Below, piece after piece: positions 25,800 to 26,746 of a DNA stretch of 26,746 bases. The notes beneath the pieces were generated by a model that saw only the letters and a program-made list of their open reading frames with translations, had not been told where the DNA came from and did no database searches. This DNA is from SZUA-426 sp041666155 (GTDB lineage: Bacteria; Spirochaetota; Spirochaetia; Treponematales; Breznakiellaceae). Made by a program: the position numbers and the translations under genes. Each line of letters opens with the position of its first letter. Within the stretch, counting starts at the first letter, position 1. The stretch covers positions 1 through 26,746 of the forward strand of contig JBAYHM010000018.1 of assembly GCA_041666155.1 (NCBI GenBank), written 5' to 3'.

Positions 25800-25828
25800 T
25801 TGACGTCGGTCCTCGAGAGTGATAGAAT
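25800..25828 (+). promoter_or_regulatory. Sigma-70 promoter of the Cys-rich gene
   Basis: TTGACG at 25800-25805 and TAGAAT at 25823-25828 are separated by 17 bases. The ATG at 25857 lies 28 bases downstream, giving a short leader. Confidence 0.65.
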
Positions 25829-25856
25829 TCGGACAATATCGAAAAGGGGGATCCCC

Positions 25857-26186
25857 ATGCCTGGAACCATTGAAACGATCGAAGAGGTAGACCTAACAGT
25901 TGCTTGCGACGAATATCAGACAGGTAAGTTGTATTGCGCCAATTGCATCCATTGCAAACTTGTGCCTTCCAGCCCCGACGGTGATGAACGCTATTTCCTT
26001 CGCGTCCGCTGTGCCGCGGGTAAATGGCTCAAAAAACTCGGGGAAGAAAAGGTATACAAATATTGCACGGTCGCCCGACGAAGCATCTCATGCTGCGACG
26101 CTTACGAAGAGATGGGCGAAGCCAAAGAATTTATCAGGGATCTCAAAAAGACGCTCCCCGTTAAAGACGAACTCTACATATACTGA
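25857..26186 (+). CDS. Small Cys-rich protein of unknown function
   Basis: A 109-residue soluble protein with eight cysteines: Cys17, Cys27-x2-Cys30-x2-Cys33, Cys52, Cys70 and the pair Cys79-Cys80. Spacing and charge suggest a zinc-binding or Fe-S fold. The middle, with RYFLRVRCAAGKW, and a C-terminal Lys-rich helix are the other features. I do not recognise a named family. An earlier in-frame start at 25800 lies inside the promoter, while AAAAGGGGG precedes ATG 25857. The stop codon is the first three bases of an 11-bp tandem repeat. It is monocistronic by position. Confidence 0.75.
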   Translation: MPGTIETIEEVDLTVACDEYQTGKLYCANCIHCKLVPSSPDGDERYFLRVRCAAGKWLKKLGEEKVYKYCTVARRSISCCDAYEEMGEAKEFIRDLKKTLPVKDELYIY

Positions 26187-26227
26187 ACGTCCAGTGAACG
26201 CCCACTGAACGTCCAGTGAACGTCAGG
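26184..26227 (+). repeat. Four tandem 11-bp units starting with TGA
   Basis: Units TGAACGTCCAG, TGAACGCCCAC, TGAACGTCCAG and TGAACGTCAGG. The first TGA is the stop codon of the Cys-rich gene. Because 11 is not a multiple of three, the four TGA triplets fall in all three frames. Confidence 0.8.
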
Positions 26228-26342
26228 CGTCCATGGATGGACGCCCAGTCGGATCCCGTGGAATCGCTCCGCGATTCCACGACGGTAGGGACACCGAACG
26301 CTGGCGCGATTCGTAAAAATAGGATATTTTTACGAATCGCGC
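26226..26342 (+). repeat. Three strong hairpins before the TPR lipoprotein gene
   Basis: First: 26226-26245, 9-bp arms GGCGTCCAT, two-base loop. Second: 26257-26281, 11-bp arms CGTGGAATCGC, loop TCC. Third: 26304-26342, perfect 18-bp arms GCGCGATTCGTAAAAATA, loop GGA. The third stem contains an A/T tract like the last stem of the two arg spacers. No T-run follows outside the stem. They may end or protect the upstream message. Confidence 0.75.
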
Positions 26343-26410
26343 AGTAACTTCGTCCACTGCCGATGGTTTCAAATCCGTTCGTAGTCCAATTATTTTTTGG
26401 AAGGAAACGT

Positions 26411-26746
26411 ATGCCCTCTTCGACATCGCGCATTTCTGCCTTAACTTGTATTCTCGTCGCCGCGATCATCGCGGTCGTCACCCTTTCTTGCGCATCGGTG
26501 CCAACCGTTATTCCGGATGGCCTCAGTCCCGCCGAACTTAACCAACAAGCTCAGGACTTGTACGACCGGGACCAATACGAAGGTGCCATTCGCTACTACC
26601 AGGCCATCAAGGATCGTTTCCCGACCGACCTTGGCGCCCAGTGCGGCGACGACTACGAAATATCCTTCATTAGGTACAAGCAAAATCGCTTTGAAGACGC
26701 TACAGCAGGTTTCAGGGCGCTCTTGGAACGCTATAAAACCTCCGAC
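26411..26746 (+). CDS. TPR-repeat lipoprotein, BamD-like (partial, C-terminus off the right edge)
   Basis: The first 112 residues are visible. Residues 1-27 form a lipoprotein signal: MPSSTSR, a hydrophobic core, then LSCAS with the lipidated Cys27. From about residue 44 a tetratricopeptide pattern begins (AQDLYDRDQYEGAIRYYQAIKDRFP), with a second unit near residue 85 (FEDATAGFRALLERY). The layout fits the BamD/YbgF-type TPR lipoproteins of the outer-membrane assembly machinery, which spirochaetes carry in divergent form; other TPR lipoproteins are possible. GGAAGGAAA precedes the ATG. Confidence 0.8.
   Translation, partial: MPSSTSRISALTCILVAAIIAVVTLSCASVPTVIPDGLSPAELNQQAQDLYDRDQYEGAIRYYQAIKDRFPTDLGAQCGDDYEISFIRYKQNRFEDATAGFRALLERYKTSD

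Overview
The window looks like a chromosomal stretch of a spirochaete, probably Treponema-like, of roughly balanced GC content. The clues are a TRAP-type solute-binding protein whose signal peptide ends in a FAGGG-type junction, a TPR lipoprotein with a loose lipobox, a very large NAD-type glutamate dehydrogenase, and a Cache-domain chemoreceptor. The phylum is inferred from protein style, not from a marker gene. No rRNA, tRNA, insertion sequence, phage gene or CRISPR array was seen. Nearly all genes lie on the minus strand, so the window is best read from high to low coordinates.

Left part (12.6 kb down to 2.1 kb, minus strand): a tight gene train. It starts at a near-consensus sigma-70 promoter with an overlapping palindrome (about 12.61-12.66 kb). 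It encodes a TAXI-type TRAP binding protein, the fused TRAP permease, a DadA-like FAD dehydrogenase, a regulator with an FCD domain, a BFD-type [2Fe-2S] protein, a DapA-family protein, a small [2Fe-2S] protein, an FAD/NAD oxidoreductase, an 8Fe ferredoxin, aspartate-semialdehyde dehydrogenase (asd) and a short aspartokinase. From the dehydrogenase onward most genes overlap by 1-14 bases or abut. The FAD and Fe-S genes form a split version of the HcnABC/hydroxyproline-dehydrogenase/opine-oxidase type of complex. The lysC-asd-dapA aspartate-pathway genes are mixed into the same train, and a glutamate dehydrogenase follows. This looks like uptake and oxidation of an amino or imino acid coupled to semialdehyde chemistry; the substrate cannot be read from the sequence.

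Middle part (12.7-17.4 kb): a DUF554 membrane protein, a divergently transcribed chemoreceptor, a hotdog thioesterase whose stop codon overlaps that of the chemoreceptor, and an MFS transporter.

Right part (25.6 kb down to 17.4 kb, minus strand): an arginine biosynthesis run in the order argC-argJ-argB-argD-argG-argH; argF and the carbamoyl-phosphate synthase genes are not in the window. A 40-codon leader ORF ending in an arginine-rich stretch lies between the promoter and argC and suggests attenuation. ArgG carries a 111-residue Lys/Ala/Pro-rich tail resembling histone H1. The spacers between arg genes hold perfect hairpins, two of which contain the stop codons of argJ and argB, and two dispersed fold-back repeats flank argG.

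Right edge (plus strand): a small Cys-rich protein, an 11-bp tandem repeat that puts stop codons in all three frames, three strong hairpins, and the start of a TPR lipoprotein.
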